The notes under the pieces were generated by a model. It was not told the DNA's origin. It ran no database searches and was given only the letters and a program-made list of their open reading frames with translations. From assembly GCF_013426915.1 (NCBI RefSeq), contig NZ_AP023180.1, positions 496,001 through 560,000 on the forward strand: DNA of 64,000 bases. Reading direction: 5' to 3'. This DNA is from Paraburkholderia sp. PGU19. Lineage in GTDB: Bacteria > Pseudomonadota > Gammaproteobacteria > Burkholderiales > Burkholderiaceae. The translations under genes and the position numbers were made by a program. Shown one piece after another: positions 36,113-44,821 of the stretch; the stretch's first letter is position 1; every line of letters begins with the position of its first letter.

Positions 36113-37404
36113 GCGAACCGAAACCGGCATCGGGCGCGTTGCGCGTGCTTGCGATCGATCAGAGCGGCGTGATGGGTGGCGCCGAACTGTCGCTGCTGGA
36201 AGTCGTGAAGGCGCTCAAGGCGCGTGTGCAGGTGGTGCTGTTCGACGACGGACCGTTTCGTATGGCGCTGCATCGCGAAGGCGTGGCCGTCGATGTACTC
36301 GATCCCGGCGCGACGCGCGACATCCGCAAGCAGGGCGGCACGCCGCCCATCGCGAAGGCGGTGAAGGGCGTGGCATCACTGGTTCGCGCGACGGTCGCGC
36401 GAGCCCGGCAGAGCGACGTGATCTATGCGAACACGCAGCGGGCGATGGTGATTGGCGCGATTGCGGGACGCTTTGCGCGGCGCCCTGTGGTCTGGCATCT
36501 GCGCGATATCGTTAGCCCCGAGCATTTCGGCAGCAAGCAGCTTGCGATCATCAAATGGTGCGCGAAACTGGGTCTGGCGCATGTGATCGCCAATTCGGCG
36601 GCTTCGGCGCGTGCGTTTGCCGAGCTGACCAGTTTTGGCGACAAGCGCATCGATGTGGTGTTCAACGGCATTTCCTCTGCACCGTTCAGTGCGTTGCGGG
36701 ATACGCCGCAAAGCGTGCTGCGTGCGCGGCTGAAGCTGCCGCAGGATGCGTTTCTTGTCGGCTCGTTCAGTCGTCTTGCGCAGTGGAAGGGGCAGCATGT
36801 GTTGCTTGAGGCAATGGTGCTCAATCCGCAGATGCATGCGGTTCTGGTGGGCGCGCCGCTGTTTGGCGAAGATGCTTACGAGGCGCGGTTACGTGAGTTT
36901 GTTGCATCGAATGGGCTTGAAGGACGGGTGCATTTTCTTGGGTTTCAGGATGATGTGGCTGCGTGCATGTGTGCCGTCGATGTGGTTGCGCATACGTCGA
37001 TTACGCCAGAGCCGTTTGGCCGTGTGATCGTTGAAGGGATGCTGGCGCGGCGGCCAGTCGTGGCGGCACGTGCCGGTGGTGTGGTTGAGATCATCGACGA
37101 TGGTGTGAATGGGGTGATGTGTACGCCAGGCGATGCGCATGCGCTGGCCGATACGCTTGCTGAGTTGAGGTCGGATCAGGCGCTGCGCGACCGGCTTGTT
37201 GCGCGTGGGTATCAGACCGCGGTGCGGAAGTTTGGGACCCAGGCGTATGTCGAAGGCGTGGAGAGGATTCTTGCGAATGTGGCGGCTAAACGCTCAATGC
37301 TCGCTGACGACCAATGCACACAACAACGATCCGATAGGGCGTCATGCAAATGTTGTCGCTCAATAGATCATGATCTAACACGATACCTCGACAAAAATAC
37401 TTGA
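36109..37404 (+). CDS. Family 4 glycosyltransferase, possibly the second domain of a fused protein
   Basis: Read from a GTG at 36109 that overlaps the previous stop, this is 431 residues. The N-terminal domain begins LRVLAIDQSGVMGGAELSLLEV. The donor domain has AFLVGSFSRLAQWKGQHVL and the motif PEPFGRVIVEGMLARRPVVA. The same frame is open back to 35335, and its upstream part encodes the natural C-terminus of the preceding glycosyltransferase, so the two may form one gene. The last 40 or so residues (from KRSMLADD) are Cys/Arg-rich and of low-GC sequence, suggesting a recombination junction at the 3' end. It is in the bceR position after wzx. Confidence 0.75.
   Translation: MSEPKPASGALRVLAIDQSGVMGGAELSLLEVVKALKARVQVVLFDDGPFRMALHREGVAVDVLDPGATRDIRKQGGTPPIAKAVKGVASLVRATVARARQSDVIYANTQRAMVIGAIAGRFARRPVVWHLRDIVSPEHFGSKQLAIIKWCAKLGLAHVIANSAASARAFAELTSFGDKRIDVVFNGISSAPFSALRDTPQSVLRARLKLPQDAFLVGSFSRLAQWKGQHVLLEAMVLNPQMHAVLVGAPLFGEDAYEARLREFVASNGLEGRVHFLGFQDDVAACMCAVDVVAHTSITPEPFGRVIVEGMLARRPVVAARAGGVVEIIDDGVNGVMCTPGDAHALADTLAELRSDQALRDRLVARGYQTAVRKFGTQAYVEGVERILANVAAKRSMLADDQCTQQRSDRASCKCCRSIDHDLTRYLDKNT
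37364..37377. promoter_or_regulatory. 14-bp perfect palindrome upstream of manC
   Basis: TAGATCATGATCTA, centred about 87 bp before the manC start, lies within the doubtful 3' tail of the preceding glycosyltransferase gene in AT-richer sequence. It is a candidate operator for a separately controlled manC. Confidence 0.35.
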
Positions 37405-37457
37405 ACGTTTGCGTACAACAATACCCACACGCGATTTTTACATTTAGGGAGTATCTC

Positions 37458-38981
37458 ATGGCTGAATCATTCGAATTGCAGATCGATCAGCAACCATTGG
37501 AGAAAAGCGGACTATCTGACACGTCGCTTCAAGTCCATTCTGTGATTCTTGCTGGTGGATCAGGCACTCGGCTATGGCCGGTGTCTCGCGAGCAATGCCC
37601 CAAGCAATTGATCGCCCTGATCGGAGACGATTCATTACTCCAGTCAACAACACGTCGATTGGACGGATTCGAATCCAGCTATCAGGTTGCTCCCCGACTG
37701 ATTGTCGTGTGTAACGAAGAGCATCGTTTTACCACTGCGGAGCAACTAGGGGCGAGCGGAAGGCAATACAAACTGATGCTCGAACCGGTGGCACGAAATA
37801 CCGCACCTGCGCTAACTGTTGCAGCACTCTCGATCATCGAATCTGACGGAGACGGCATCATGGTTGTGATGCCGGCGGATCACGCGTTTGGTGATATTGG
37901 AGGCTTCCAGGCTGCCGTCGATGTGGGCGTCATGCATGCAGCGAAGGGCCATCTTGTTGCGCTTGGCGTAGTGCCTACATCCCCGGAAACTGGCTATGGA
38001 TATATCCGACTCGGTGATGCGCTGACGGGCGACGACGTGACGAGCGCTCGCTGGCTGGATGGGTTCGTGGAAAAGCCTGTTCTGGACGTTGCAAGGCAGT
38101 ATGTTGAGTCGAACGAATACTTGTGGAACAGTGGGATCTTTATTGTGCGCGCATCGGTATGGGTCAAGGCTGTGAAACTGTGCCAACCAAAGATCTATAC
38201 CGCGTGTAGTAAAGCATATGAGCAAGGTGTTTCTGACGGATCGTTTGTACGATTAGACTACGAAGCATTCAAATCGTCCCCGTCGGATTCGATCGACTAC
38301 GCGATTATGGAAAAGTTGGGAAACAATAGTTCGGTCTGCAGCAGCGTTGTCGTTCCGGTATTAGCGGGATGGTCTGATCTGGGCTCATGGGATTCCCTTT
38401 GGAAAATCATGCCAAAGGATGAAAGCGGCAATGTAAGCCAGGGCGGAGCAGTCATGTTTGAAGGCGCATCGTCGACATTTGTACGCTCGGAACGACGGTT
38501 CGTCGCATGCGTGGGCACACGTGACCTTGTCGTCGTGGAAACGGACGACGCCGTGCTTGTGGCTGACAGATCCTCTGTACAGGATGTGAAGAAGGTTGTT
38601 GATCGAGTGCGAAGCGAGCGTCACACACTGGCCGTCAATCATCGAAAAGCGTATCGTCCTTGGGGGCACTACGATTCAATCGACAACGGCGATCGATTTC
38701 AGGTCAAGCGAATCGTTGTGAATCCTGGGGCCAAACTGTCACTGCAAATGCATCATCATCGCGCTGAACATTGGATAATCGTGCGCGGTACGGCGCTCGT
38801 AACTCGGGGCGAAGAAAGTTTCATGCTGTCAGAGAATGAATCGACCTACATCCCGCTTGGTGTTACTCATCGTCTTGAGAATCCAGGACGAATACCGCTT
38901 GAGATCATTGAGGTGCAGTCCGGAGCGTATCTGGGCGAAGACGATATTGTTCGCTTTGAAGATACGTACGGCCGCGGTTAG
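37458..38981 (+). CDS. manC: Mannose-1-phosphate guanylyltransferase/mannose-6-phosphate isomerase
   Basis: A 507-residue bifunctional type II enzyme that makes mannose-6-phosphate from fructose-6-phosphate and GDP-mannose from mannose-1-phosphate. The pyrophosphorylase signature LAGGSGTRLWPVSRE is at residues 31-45, FVEKP supplies the sugar-binding region, and the C-terminal cupin isomerase domain has NPGAKLSLQMHHHRAEHW for the metal site. AGGGAG precedes the ATG; the upstream 19-codon extension is not needed. GC content is clearly lower than in the wzx region. It corresponds to bceA in cepacian loci and supplies GDP-mannose to the glycosyltransferases. GDP-mannose is also the substrate predicted for NudK encoded at 43335. 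Confidence 0.95.
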   Translation: MAESFELQIDQQPLEKSGLSDTSLQVHSVILAGGSGTRLWPVSREQCPKQLIALIGDDSLLQSTTRRLDGFESSYQVAPRLIVVCNEEHRFTTAEQLGASGRQYKLMLEPVARNTAPALTVAALSIIESDGDGIMVVMPADHAFGDIGGFQAAVDVGVMHAAKGHLVALGVVPTSPETGYGYIRLGDALTGDDVTSARWLDGFVEKPVLDVARQYVESNEYLWNSGIFIVRASVWVKAVKLCQPKIYTACSKAYEQGVSDGSFVRLDYEAFKSSPSDSIDYAIMEKLGNNSSVCSSVVVPVLAGWSDLGSWDSLWKIMPKDESGNVSQGGAVMFEGASSTFVRSERRFVACVGTRDLVVVETDDAVLVADRSSVQDVKKVVDRVRSERHTLAVNHRKAYRPWGHYDSIDNGDRFQVKRIVVNPGAKLSLQMHHHRAEHWIIVRGTALVTRGEESFMLSENESTYIPLGVTHRLENPGRIPLEIIEVQSGAYLGEDDIVRFEDTYGRG

Positions 38982-39003
38982 GTACGTCTCACTGCAGGTG
39001 AAC

Positions 39004-39039
39004 GCCCAGGCACACGGGCTATGGCCGGTATGCCTGGGC
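39004..39039 (+). terminator. Hairpin after manC
   Basis: Perfect 9-bp arms GCCCAGGCA and TGCCTGGGC enclose 18 bases that hold a small inner hairpin. It is 23 bp after the manC stop in the gap before a convergent gene. There is no T-run. Confidence 0.5.
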
Positions 39040-39212
39040 CCTATAGATACTGGATGACAATCGTCAGTCGCTCTTCATGCTGAAGTGCTTTGTATCGTTT
39101 TTCCATGGCAACACCTTATGCGAGCCAGGGCGTTGTGCTTCGAACTTGAGAACTCGTCCCGGAAAAGAGAAGGCATTGGATTATGTTGAAAGTCATGGAT
39201 TATTCGAAAATT

Positions 39213-40619
39213 TTAGTAAGCCGCTTTTCCTGAAAAACCTTTGATCATGGTTAGCGCGATGATCTTTATATCCATCCAGAATGACCTATTCTGAATATAA
39301 TAGGCGTCCAGTTTCACCCGCCCTTCCATTTTTTCGAGTCGCGCGGTTTCGCCGCGAAAACCGTTGATCTGCGCCAGTCCAGTAATGCCGGGCTTTATAC
39401 GATATCGAAACATATAATCTTGGACCAGGTCTTTGTAATATTCGTCGTGCTCGACCGCATGTGGACGAGGTCCGACCACCGACATGTCACCGCTCAAAAC
39501 ATTCAGAAATTGAGGTAGTTCGTCGAGACTGGTGCCGCGCAAGAATCGTCCAATTCTGGTGACACGAGCATCCCCCTTTTGCGCTTGAACGATAGTCCCT
39601 GGTATATCCGCTCCTTCATACATTGTTCGAAATTTATAGATTGAGAATACATGTCCATTCATTCCCTTTCTGTACTGTCGGAAAAGAACAGGCCCTGGGG
39701 AAGACACTTTCACGGCGACCGCAATGGCGACGAGTAGAGGCGAAAGGCACGATAGTGCACACAAGGCGAAGATGCGATCAAAGACCTCCTTTGCAACCGT
39801 GCTCCAGCCGCGTTCCGGAGATACCTTAAGGTTTAGAAGGGGAATGCCACGATAATCACCGACATAGGACTTTATGGGTCCACATTCATCCAATAGTGGA
39901 AGGACACGGATATTGACGAATTCGTGCTTGAATTCATGAAGTAGAGGTTCAATCGGAACGGGGCGGAACGGGGAGTTCAGGACCCAGATTTCCCGCAGTT
40001 TTTCGGTCCGAACAACATCAACTAGCGATTGAAACTTGTGGACAACCGGAATACGATCGATCAGCGTATCTCGCGTAAGTGATGGATCGAAGATCAACTC
40101 CGCTGTGAATGTGTCCCGCGTTTGAATGGCAATGCGTTCAATGAGTTTGCCATTGGCACCCGATGGTGCGACTATGGCGATCCGGGAGGGGGAGAACCAC
40201 CAGGAATGGAAAAGGATTGGTAGTGCTTTAATCACACATCGACCCGCGATAAGTGCGCACGCGGCCATGACTGTCCACCAAAGAAGCCAAATGTTTCGGA
40301 GGGCGGCGCCGGGGTAAAGATTAGACAGAATAGCGAGAACGAGTTGAGCTGCGAGCCATGCAGCCAGTGTCCGCGTTGTGCTTACGATTGCAGAATCGTT
40401 TCGAAAAGGTTGATAGACCTTTGTCAATTGAAACGTGATAAACGGTAGTGTCAGACCTAGGATGCCTAATAAAGCATCGACGTGTGAAAAGTCAACTTTA
40501 TCGTGAAACACGATGTTCTGTGAGACATATGCAGCGCTGGCAATGCAGATAAAATCGGTAGCTTTTGAAATGGGTGTAAGCATCGCGGGTATCACGAAAG
40601 AAGCAATGAAAGGACACAC
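39213..40619 (-). CDS. wcaJ: Undecaprenyl-phosphate glucose-1-phosphate transferase (WcaJ/BceB-like)
   Basis: A 468-residue polyisoprenyl-phosphate hexose-1-phosphate transferase that starts repeat-unit assembly on the lipid carrier. The N-terminal half has four to five membrane helices and a CoA-binding-like Rossmann region (IAIVAPSGANGKLIERI). The catalytic C-terminal domain has VFDRIFALCALSCLSPLLV, SSPGPVLFRQYRKG, FRTMYEGAD and LDELPQFLNVLSGDMSVVGPRP. The start at 40619 is a GTG; an ATG 12 codons in (40583) is an equally good candidate. The gene is convergent with manC and shares its lower GC content. Confidence 0.92.
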   Translation of the reverse strand: MCPFIASFVIPAMLTPISKATDFICIASAAYVSQNIVFHDKVDFSHVDALLGILGLTLPFITFQLTKVYQPFRNDSAIVSTTRTLAAWLAAQLVLAILSNLYPGAALRNIWLLWWTVMAACALIAGRCVIKALPILFHSWWFSPSRIAIVAPSGANGKLIERIAIQTRDTFTAELIFDPSLTRDTLIDRIPVVHKFQSLVDVVRTEKLREIWVLNSPFRPVPIEPLLHEFKHEFVNIRVLPLLDECGPIKSYVGDYRGIPLLNLKVSPERGWSTVAKEVFDRIFALCALSCLSPLLVAIAVAVKVSSPGPVLFRQYRKGMNGHVFSIYKFRTMYEGADIPGTIVQAQKGDARVTRIGRFLRGTSLDELPQFLNVLSGDMSVVGPRPHAVEHDEYYKDLVQDYMFRYRIKPGITGLAQINGFRGETARLEKMEGRVKLDAYYIQNRSFWMDIKIIALTMIKGFSGKAAY

Positions 40620-40651
40620 CTTTTAGCTAGTGCGGGACGGATGTCACGTCC

Positions 40652-41614
40652 TCAAACCAACCGGTTCCGATACTCCGTCGGCGAAATATCCCAAATCTGT
40701 CGAAAGAGTCTTGCAAGACATTCCCCACTCGTCAGTCCACAGCGCCGAGCAATCTTGTCGACCGGTAAGTCACTTGATGTAAGCATGGCCGCAGCCAGTT
40801 CAACACGTGACCGTCGCAGATGCTCGGACGGCTTCACGCCCATTTCCGCTCGAAAATGCCGCAAATACGAGCGGTCGCTCATCCCTGCCGTCTGCGCGGC
40901 GACGGTAATCGAAATCGGCCTATCGCAGTTGCGCGTGATCCACCGCGCGCTCTCGTGAATCTTCTCCTTGATTGACTTGGCGCCATTCGCTGCGATCGCA
41001 TTGAATTCCGGCAATCCGGTATGAGGAAGATGTTCGAGCACTTGTCGCAACACGGACAAGCCAAAGTCCTGCCTGATCAATCCAAGCGCGTGCCGCACCG
41101 CAGGTCGCGATGCATGATCGGATGTGTTGTTGCCTGTCGGATCGACAGGTTGGAGGTCACCGGCAGAAGTGTGGACGGACTCGCTGATGCCACCCAGCGA
41201 AGCATCGCTGTTTCCAATAACAAAAACCTCATCAATCTGTGACATCGTCCCGCGAAGCCATTCACTGAACTTCACATCTCTTGTAACGTCCACAGCCATT
41301 TCTCCGCTCGCGACGAAGACCGCCCGAGCGGCGCAAAACTGCTCAGCCGGTTGTGTCAACACGTCGATGCGCGCTGAACTGGACACACAACCTCCGTGGC
41401 TCGAAACAAAAACGGTCCTGTAGCGAGGCATGTCATCACGCCCACCATCCAGGACCTGATTCGCCTTGTCGAATACGTCGGCGACTTCCACTGCCGGCAA
41501 CATCGAAAACCCATCGAAAACGAAGATCCCGATAACGTGAGTACCAACGCTCGGCGTCTGGTAGGAAACAGATCGGTTCGGATTACGCGAAACCTCGTGG
41601 TAAGTCGTTTTCAT
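40652..41614 (-). CDS. GlxA-type AraC-family transcriptional regulator
   Basis: A 320-residue regulator with an N-terminal DJ-1/PfpI-like domain (HVIGIFVFDGFSMLPAVEVADVF) and a C-terminal AraC HTH (ITVAAQTAGMSDRSYLRHFRAEMGVKPSEHL and VDKIARRCGLTSGECLARLFRQ). I chose the ATG at 41614 because GGGAGG lies 7 nt upstream; the frame is open to 41755. It lies 32 bp upstream of the priming transferase gene on the same strand, so it may be cotranscribed and control the exopolysaccharide locus. The ligand is unknown. Confidence 0.87.
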   Translation of the reverse strand: MKTTYHEVSRNPNRSVSYQTPSVGTHVIGIFVFDGFSMLPAVEVADVFDKANQVLDGGRDDMPRYRTVFVSSHGGCVSSSARIDVLTQPAEQFCAARAVFVASGEMAVDVTRDVKFSEWLRGTMSQIDEVFVIGNSDASLGGISESVHTSAGDLQPVDPTGNNTSDHASRPAVRHALGLIRQDFGLSVLRQVLEHLPHTGLPEFNAIAANGAKSIKEKIHESARWITRNCDRPISITVAAQTAGMSDRSYLRHFRAEMGVKPSEHLRRSRVELAAAMLTSSDLPVDKIARRCGLTSGECLARLFRQIWDISPTEYRNRLV

Positions 41615-42098
41615 CAATGCCTCCCGGTCGCGTATCGGTGAGCCTTGGCGCGAAGCGTAGTTGAGCATTGAGACGAATGATTCGGTTCGAACCTCCGTCA
41701 CTTTCTTAAGCACGCGCCACATAGAGGCGCAGAGGATACGAAGACCTTTCGGCACCTCCTATCGGACAATTCCGATTTACGATGTAGAAGTTTCGTGAAG
41801 GAGAGCTTTAGCGAAAATACGCGAAGAGATCTCGAACCTCCCCGACAGACCCACTCAATCGCACGAATTGATGCACCATTCGTGGGCATTTCACAACGAT
41901 TTTCAACACTGCCCTGACTTCAACTAGACGACGCGATTGCGCTCGGGCAGCATCACGTCCGTTGCACGCACCCCTGACCAGAAGTGCGTGCAAACAAAAA
42001 CGTCGCAAAGCTGCATAAATAGTAAGCATGCCGAACAAAAAGCGTTAAATCCAGAGCACAAACCAACCACCATATCTACCAAAATCGGAGATCGTCCA
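41615..42098. promoter_or_regulatory. 484-bp divergent region between AraC regulator and porin
   Basis: No convincing open frame is present. It contains a 9-bp inverted repeat (41962-41993) about 106 bp before the porin start and a CGGAG ribosome binding site before the porin. Composition is mixed, marking the end of the lower-GC exopolysaccharide segment. Confidence 0.5.
41962..41993. promoter_or_regulatory. 9-bp inverted repeat upstream of the second porin
   Basis: TTGCACGCA (41962-41970) and TGCGTGCAA (41985-41993) are separated by 14 bases. It is a possible operator or leader hairpin for the porin gene. Confidence 0.4.
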
Positions 42099-43250
42099 AT
42101 GAAGAAACAGGTCATCGCGCTGGCCGCTACAGCCGCCTTCACCGCTCCCGTTTTCGCGCAAAGCAGCGTCACGCTGTATGGCGTGATCGACGAAGGCGTC
42201 AACTATACGAATAGCGTCGGCGGCCATAGCGTCGTCGAATTGCAAAGCGGCTATGCACAAGGCAGCCGTTGGGGCCTGAAAGGCGCGGAAGATCTGGGCG
42301 GCGGCAACAAGGCGATCTTCCAGCTCGAAAACGGCTTCGACCTGAATAGCGGCCGTCTGGGGCAGGGCGGCCGCATGTTCGGCCGTCAGGCGTACGTCGG
42401 CGTGTCGAACGACCGCTTCGGTACGGTCACGTTGGGCCGCCAGTACGATTCCGTCGTCGACTACCTCGCACAAACGACGTCGAACGGCAACTGGTCCGGC
42501 TATCTGTTCTCGCACCCGTTCGATAACGACAACACGGACAATTCGTTCCGCGTCAACAACACGGTCAAGTACGCGAGCCCGGACATCGCCGGCTTCCAGT
42601 TCGGCGGCACGTATAGCTTCAGCAACGACGTGAATTTCGCCAACAACCGTCAGTACAGCTTCGGCGCGCAATACGCGACGGGCGGCCTGTTGCTCGCCGC
42701 GGCCTACCTGCAGGCGAACAACACGGGCGCAACGTCGAGCGGCGCGATCGCAACCAACGACGCCAGCTTCTTCGCCCAGCGCATGCGTGTATTCGGCGGT
42801 GGCATCAACTACACGTTCGGCTCGGCAACGGTGGGCTTCGCCTACACTAACTCGGACTATCACAACCCGACAGGCAATGGCTATCTCGGCACGCCGGGCG
42901 CGATCGTCTCGGCAGGCTCGACGCTCAATCGCCTGCGGTTCCAGAACTTCGAACTGAATGCGAAGTACCAGTTGACGCCCGCGTTCTATGTCGGCGGCGA
43001 GTACGTGTACACGCTGGAGAACTACGATTCATCGACGGGCAGCGTCAAGCCGAAGGTCCATACGGTCGGCCTGATGGCGGACTACAACATCTCCAAGCGC
43101 ACGGACTTCTACGTGCAGGGCGTGTACCAGAAGGTCGCGGGCGACAAGACTAATTCGATCATGGACAACGCGTTCATTCTCGGCACGCAGGCTCCGTCGT
43201 CGACGTCGAACCAGCTCGCGTTCCGTGCAGCGATTCGCCACAAGTTCTGA
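42099..43250 (+). CDS. Gram-negative porin (OmpC-like)
   Basis: A 383-residue outer-membrane porin. The signal peptide MKKQVIALAATAAFTAPVFA precedes QSSVTLYGVIDEG. RWGLKGAEDLGGGNKAIFQ, MFGRQAYVGVS and TVTLGRQYD are family landmarks, and the barrel ends IRHKF with a terminal Phe. The ATG at 42099 has CGGAG upstream; the frame extends 54 codons further without support. It resembles the porin at 6046 but differs in length and loops. A terminator follows. It is not obviously linked to its neighbours. Confidence 0.95.
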   Translation: MKKQVIALAATAAFTAPVFAQSSVTLYGVIDEGVNYTNSVGGHSVVELQSGYAQGSRWGLKGAEDLGGGNKAIFQLENGFDLNSGRLGQGGRMFGRQAYVGVSNDRFGTVTLGRQYDSVVDYLAQTTSNGNWSGYLFSHPFDNDNTDNSFRVNNTVKYASPDIAGFQFGGTYSFSNDVNFANNRQYSFGAQYATGGLLLAAAYLQANNTGATSSGAIATNDASFFAQRMRVFGGGINYTFGSATVGFAYTNSDYHNPTGNGYLGTPGAIVSAGSTLNRLRFQNFELNAKYQLTPAFYVGGEYVYTLENYDSSTGSVKPKVHTVGLMADYNISKRTDFYVQGVYQKVAGDKTNSIMDNAFILGTQAPSSTSNQLAFRAAIRHKF

Positions 43251-43299
43251 TTACGCGATGTAGCAAGCGACATTCGTGTCGTGAGATTTCCACGCATTC

Positions 43300-43337
43300 C
43301 CCGTCGCGCTTCATCTGAAGCCCGACGGGTTTTTTTA
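43300..43337 (+). terminator. Rho-independent terminator after the porin
   Basis: CCCGTCG (43300-43306) pairs with CGACGGG (43323-43329) and is followed at once by seven thymines. It ends the porin transcript, and its last bases reach the nudK stop region. Confidence 0.85.
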
Positions 43338-43952
43338 TTCGCGCATTTCGTTCTCCGCTGCGCATTCATTCACAAACAGATGAAGCGCCGCGTATTGCAG
43401 CAACATAATGGTCTTGCCGTCCATGATCTCGCCGCACGCGACCATCGCTAGTGCATCGTCGAAGGGCAGTTCGAGTACTTCGATATCTTCGCCCTCGTCA
43501 GCGATTCCGCCCCCACGGCTGATGGGCGTATCGGCATCGTATTCGGCGACAAAGAAATAGAGCTTCTCGGTCACCGAACCCGGACTCATGAACGCCTCGA
43601 ACACCTTGCGCACGCGCTCCACGCGATAGCCGGTTTCCTCTTCGACTTCAGCGCGAATCCTTTCTTCCGGCGATGCCTCTTCGAGCAGACCAGCAGGCGT
43701 TTCGATCAACATCCCTTCGTGTCCATTGACGAATGCAGGCAACCGAAACTGCCGCGTCAGCACGACGGTCCGTCGTCGCGGATCGTAGAGCAGCAACGTC
43801 GCGCCGTTGCCGCGATCATAGGTCTCGCGGCTCTGTCGCTGCCAGCTGCCGTCGCCACGCTGGAAATCAAAGGACGTCTTCTTCAATAGGTACCAGTCGT
43901 CGGACAGCACCTGCACATCGACGATACGCACACGCTCAGCCGTTTTAGCCAT
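43335..43952 (-). CDS. nudK: GDP-mannose pyrophosphatase (NudK-like Nudix hydrolase)
   Basis: A 205-residue cytosolic Nudix hydrolase. Residues 45-51 YDRGNGA, then QFRLPAFVNG, and the Nudix box AGLLEEASPEERIRAEVEEETGY at residues 87-109 align closely with E. coli NudK, as do FMSPGSVTEKLYFFVAEY and DIEVLELPFDDALAM near the end. The first Glu of the box is Ser94; the metal-binding E102-x2-EE is intact. It would split GDP-mannose to mannose-1-phosphate and GMP, opposing manC. ADP-ribose is an alternative substrate. It is divergent from a DeoR-type gene across three phased TCGTGCA repeats. Confidence 0.9.
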   Translation of the reverse strand: MAKTAERVRIVDVQVLSDDWYLLKKTSFDFQRGDGSWQRQSRETYDRGNGATLLLYDPRRRTVVLTRQFRLPAFVNGHEGMLIETPAGLLEEASPEERIRAEVEEETGYRVERVRKVFEAFMSPGSVTEKLYFFVAEYDADTPISRGGGIADEGEDIEVLELPFDDALAMVACGEIMDGKTIMLLQYAALHLFVNECAAENEMRE

Positions 43953-43984
43953 GAATCCTCCTTGTCTCGAACGAATTCATGGTA

Positions 43985-44021
43985 TCGTGCAGATTCGTGC
44001 AATATCAAGAAATTTCGTGCA
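43985..44021. promoter_or_regulatory. Three phased TCGTGCA direct repeats between nudK and the DeoR-type gene
   Basis: TCGTGCA begins at 43985, 43995 and 44015, spaced exactly 10 and 20 bp, with the two right copies extended to TTCGTGCAAT. DeoR-family repressors commonly bind direct repeats on one face of the helix. The site lies 33 bp from each start codon, so it could control both divergent genes. Confidence 0.6.
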
Positions 44022-44053
44022 ATTCCGAAAACACGGCGCGACCAGACAAATAG

Positions 44054-44809
44054 ATGCTGACTTCCCAACGTAAGAATCTGATTCTCGACGCGCTTCAGCG
44101 CGACGGCCAGGTGCTCGCCAAACCGCTGAGCGAGGCATTCGGCGTCTCGGAAGACACGGTGCGCCGCGACCTGCGCGAGCTTGCCGCAGAGGGCAAACTG
44201 CAGCGCGTCCACGGCGGCGCATTGCCTTCATCGCCGGCTGTGGCGAATCTCGCGGGGCGCCAGGCGATCGGCTCGGAAGCGAAGGCGGCGATCGGCCGGG
44301 CCGCCGCGCGGATGATCGCGCCGGGCCAGATCGCCTTTATCGACGGCGGTACGACTGCCGTCCAGTTGGCGCGCCATCTCCCCGCCGACCTGCGGGCGAC
44401 GATCGTGACGCACAGTCCGAGCGTCGCCGTCGAACTCGCGGCGCACGACGCGCTGGAGGTCGTGATCATCGGCGGGCGGCTGTTCCGTCATTCGATGGTG
44501 GCGGTAGGGGCGGCCGCGATCGAAGCGCTCGGCCACATCCGCGCCGATCTGTACTTCATGGGCGTGACGGGCGTTCATCCCGAGGCGGGATTGAGCACGG
44601 GCGATCTCGAAGAGGCGTACGTGAAACGCGCGCTGGTGGCGCGCGCGGCCGAGACGGTCGTGCTCGCATCGTCGGAAAAGTTGAATGCGGCTTCGGCATA
44701 CATGATTGCGGGCATCGACGCGGCAAGCACGATCATCGTCGAGAAGGGCGCGCCCGCGTCGACCACCGCGCCATTCGAAGCGCTCGGCGTGACGATCGTG
44801 CGCGCGTGA
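44054..44809 (+). CDS. DeoR-family transcriptional regulator
   Basis: A 251-residue repressor. The N-terminal winged HTH (RKNLILDALQRDGQVLAKPLSEAFGVSEDTVRRDL, with the following LAAEGKLQRVHGGAL) is the DeoR signature. The C-terminal domain is of the sugar-isomerase-like sensor type, with IDGGTTAVQLARHL and YFMGVTGVHPEAGLSTGD. Such proteins sense phosphorylated sugars. It is divergent from nudK with a repeat array between them, so it probably represses itself and nudK. The effector is not evident. Confidence 0.93.
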   Translation: MLTSQRKNLILDALQRDGQVLAKPLSEAFGVSEDTVRRDLRELAAEGKLQRVHGGALPSSPAVANLAGRQAIGSEAKAAIGRAAARMIAPGQIAFIDGGTTAVQLARHLPADLRATIVTHSPSVAVELAAHDALEVVIIGGRLFRHSMVAVGAAAIEALGHIRADLYFMGVTGVHPEAGLSTGDLEEAYVKRALVARAAETVVLASSEKLNAASAYMIAGIDAASTIIVEKGAPASTTAPFEALGVTIVRA

Positions 44810-44821
44810 ATCGAGCGGACT

